From Candidatus Omnitrophota bacterium (GTDB lineage Bacteria > Ratteibacteria > UBA8468 > B48-G9 > DSTR01), in contig JAMWDF010000111.1 in the NCBI GenBank assembly GCA_023818865.1, positions 1 through 7,907 on the forward strand: DNA of 7,907 bases, given 5' to 3'. Position numbers and translations under genes: made by a program. The notes under the pieces are model-generated. The model was not told the origin of the DNA. It did no database searches and saw only the letters and a program-made list of their open reading frames with translations. The stretch's first letter is position 1, and every line of letters starts with the position of its first letter. Positions 6,444 through 7,907 of the stretch are shown piece by piece.

Positions 6444-6927
6444 CAGGTTGACCGGGTTAAAGTGGACTGCAAAAGCCTTTCTGTCCACTGCCTGGAGTAA
6501 CGACTGATAACTTTCGGCCGAATCAGGGTACATCCAGGGCATAGTTTCCAGGGTGTAATAGGAGCGCACTGGTTTCACCGCATCAATGATCTGGCGGACA
6601 ACCTCAACAATCAGATCAAAGTCTCTCTGGGAAGGTTTAAAGAGTGGTGACTGTTCCATACTTCTCCCCAGGAGCCAGAGATTGAATCCACTTTTCTCGC
6701 GCATTTTTCCTTTCAGCGGGCTCAGAACTGAGTGGATTGGCCCAGGCACCCACCTCAGCGATAAGGATATTGTGTCTTCTGGCCACTTCCTGATAGGCTT
6801 TGACCAACTGGGATTCTGCCTGAGTAGTGAGTGGACAATAGGCCGCACTGTAACCACACTTTTTCAAAAGGCTGGTCCACTCTTTAGGCGGAGTATATTT
6901 TGTTAGTAGATGGCCGCCAAGCCGCAT
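6444..6927 (-). pseudogene. remnant of sugar phosphate isomerase/epimerase (xylose isomerase-like TIM barrel)
   Basis: Family-like sequence is spread over all three minus-strand frames. Frame one starts at the ATG at 6927, with AAAGGAGA (plus 6935-6942) seven bases before it, and reads MRLGGHLLTKYTPPKEW, GYSAAYCP, IAEVGAWANPLSSEPAERKN and AREKW to about 6690. It would then run out of frame to a stop at 6637. Frame two (about 6691-6623) reads ISGSWGEVWNSHHSLNLPRE. Frame three (6620-6444) reads FDLIVEVVRQIIDAVKP, YYTLETMPWMYPDS, SYQSLLQAVDRKAFAVHFNPVNL. The frame one-to-two step coincides with a likely lost segment of roughly 15 residues, and the frame two-to-three step with one missing base (GAG-AC-TTT where GAG-ACN-TTT is expected). 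The usual C-terminal half of the barrel after HFxPVNL, roughly 110 residues with metal ligands, is absent. The intact family acts on sugars with a divalent metal; this copy cannot form a full barrel. Confidence 0.82.
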
Positions 6928-6968
6928 CTTTTGCTCTCCTTTCGGGATTTACCGCTGGGTATTTCTTG

Positions 6969-7907
6969 TCACCCTTGAAACTGTAAGGTCCACAGTTGGT
7001 AATAAATTCCCTTTTTCTCAAAAAGTTCCTGGTGGCTACCAGTCTCTCTTATTCGGCCGTCCTTAAGTACCACAATCTTCCTGACATGGCGAAGGGTGGA
7101 AAGCCGATGGGCAATCACCAACACTGTTCTTCCTGCCATAATCTTTTCTAAAGCTTTCTGGATGATGTCTTCAGACTGGCTGTCCAGAGAAGCTGTGGCT
7201 TCATCCAGAATGAGAATGGGTGGATCCCGATAAAGAGCTCGGGCAATGGTCAACAGTTGTTTCTGTCCGCCGGAAAGGGTGGTTCCTCTTTCGCCGATTA
7301 TGGTTTCATATCTGGCAGGCAGACTCTCAATAAATTCAGAAATACCCACCGCGGCAGCCACTTTTTCTAATCTCTCCCAGTCAGGTTTCTCGGCCAGACT
7401 GACATTCCAGGCAATGGTGTCAGAGAAAAGAATCGGTTCCTGGGTTACCAGGGCTATCTGGCGACGAAGGGAGTTCAAAGAGAACTCGCTGATATCTTGA
7501 CCATCAATGAGAATTTTTCCGGAAGCCGGCTGATATAAGCGGAGGAGAAGAGCGACCAGGGTGGTCTTACCAGTGCCAGTTGGGCCGACGATTCCCAGGC
7601 TTTCTCCTTTTCTCAACTCCAGACAGATGTCCTTTAACACCTCATCCCCGCCATAAGTAAATGAGAGATGCTGAAATTCAATTTTTTCAAACTCGCCATC
7701 AAAGATTCGCTGACCAGTGTCTGGCGTCTGCTCCTTTTCCTCTAATAACCTGGTGATTCGAGGCAAAGCCGCACTAGCCTGTTTCAAGCTGGCATAGGCC
7801 GTACCCACAGTCTTGAGAGGACTGATAAGAGAGAAAAGGCTAGCCACAAAGAGCAGGAAGAAACCCGGGCTGAGTTGTTGAGCCAGCACACTTTTGGCCC
7901 CATAAAA
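6969..7907 (-). CDS. ABC exporter, C-terminal half: end of membrane domain plus ATPase domain (5' partial)
   Basis: The frame is open through the right edge, so the N-terminus lies outside the window; the GTG at 7889 is an internal Val codon and not a start. The visible 312 residues begin with the end of the transmembrane domain (FYGAKSVLAQQLSPGFFLLFVASLFSLISPL, split over the last helix) and the coupling region (ALPRITRLLEE). A complete nucleotide-binding domain follows: A-loop FTYG (84-87), Walker A GPTGTGKTT (108-116), Q-loop VTQEP (154-158), signature LSGGQ (211-215), Walker B ILILDEATASLD (231-242, after one hydrophobic turn) and switch AHRLST (266-271). All ATPase residues are present. 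The fused membrane-ATPase layout is that of MsbA-type half-exporters, acting in the inner membrane as a dimer. The substrate is unknown. It ends 41 bp before the isomerase remnant on the same strand. Confidence 0.92.
   Translation of the reverse strand, partial: FYGAKSVLAQQLSPGFFLLFVASLFSLISPLKTVGTAYASLKQASAALPRITRLLEEKEQTPDTGQRIFDGEFEKIEFQHLSFTYGGDEVLKDICLELRKGESLGIVGPTGTGKTTLVALLLRLYQPASGKILIDGQDISEFSLNSLRRQIALVTQEPILFSDTIAWNVSLAEKPDWERLEKVAAAVGISEFIESLPARYETIIGERGTTLSGGQKQLLTIARALYRDPPILILDEATASLDSQSEDIIQKALEKIMAGRTVLVIAHRLSTLRHVRKIVVLKDGRIRETGSHQELFEKKGIYYQLWTLQFQG

Noticed and set aside
6617..6700. Programmed frameshifting joining the isomerase frames
   Set aside because: Two separate shifts would be needed, no slippery heptamer with a following structure is evident, and the C-terminal part of the barrel is missing anyway.
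6354..6857. A 167-residue minus-strand open frame overlapping the GH4 start
   Set aside because: Only its middle (6620-6444) resembles the isomerase family; its first third has no family match and its end is the GH4 gene read out of frame. It is one frame of the decayed gene.
6586..6906. Plus-strand 106-residue open frame across the isomerase remnant
   Set aside because: No family resemblance or ribosome binding site; the minus strand carries the recognisable sequence.
7246..7500. Plus-strand 84-residue open frame inside the ABC exporter
   Set aside because: It lies opposite the conserved ATPase motifs and is a shadow.

Overview
This is a bacterial window of moderate GC content, tightly packed, with strong Shine-Dalgarno sites (AGGAGG, AAAGGAG, AAGGGGG). 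The taxon cannot be fixed from sequence alone. Three things suggest a Gram-negative, sugar-metabolising lineage such as the PVC/Planctomycetota group or a related candidate phylum: a secreted protein ending in a pseudopilin-like 'YSVGQDGQDDGG' tail, a Gfo/Idh/MocA protein of the 'SEV' type, and a broken TIM-barrel sugar isomerase next to a MelA-like glycosidase. That assignment is inference.

Left half, plus strand (about 74-4646): four closely spaced genes form a likely operon. They encode a divergent peptidase M19 (membrane dipeptidase) homologue lacking most canonical metal ligands, a DUF123/Uri-type GIY-YIG protein, a secreted protein of unknown function, and a Gfo/Idh/MocA protein without the usual EKP lysine. 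The second and third genes overlap by 13 bp and the other gaps are 9-14 bp. The operon promoter lies outside the window.

Centre: the plus and minus operons converge on a GC-rich hairpin (4629-4653) that works best as a terminator for the minus strand and overlaps the last codons of the plus-strand oxidoreductase.

Right half, minus strand (7907 down to 4661): in transcription order there is the C-terminal part of an ABC exporter (5' end off the window), the remnant of a sugar phosphate isomerase/epimerase, a GH4 MelA-like alpha-galactosidase, and a small lysine-rich secreted protein with its own extended -10 promoter. The isomerase remnant has an internal deletion, a one-base frameshift and loss of its C-terminal part.

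Taken together, the window looks like part of a carbohydrate-handling locus. GH4 enzymes hydrolyse glycosides through NAD-dependent oxidation at C3, and some Gfo/Idh/MocA relatives (GH109, glycoside 3-dehydrogenases) use similar chemistry. The most notable points are the catalytically stripped M19 homologue, the decayed isomerase, and two NAD-dependent glycoside-type enzymes in convergent operons. No RNA genes, CRISPR arrays, insertion sequences or long repeats were seen.
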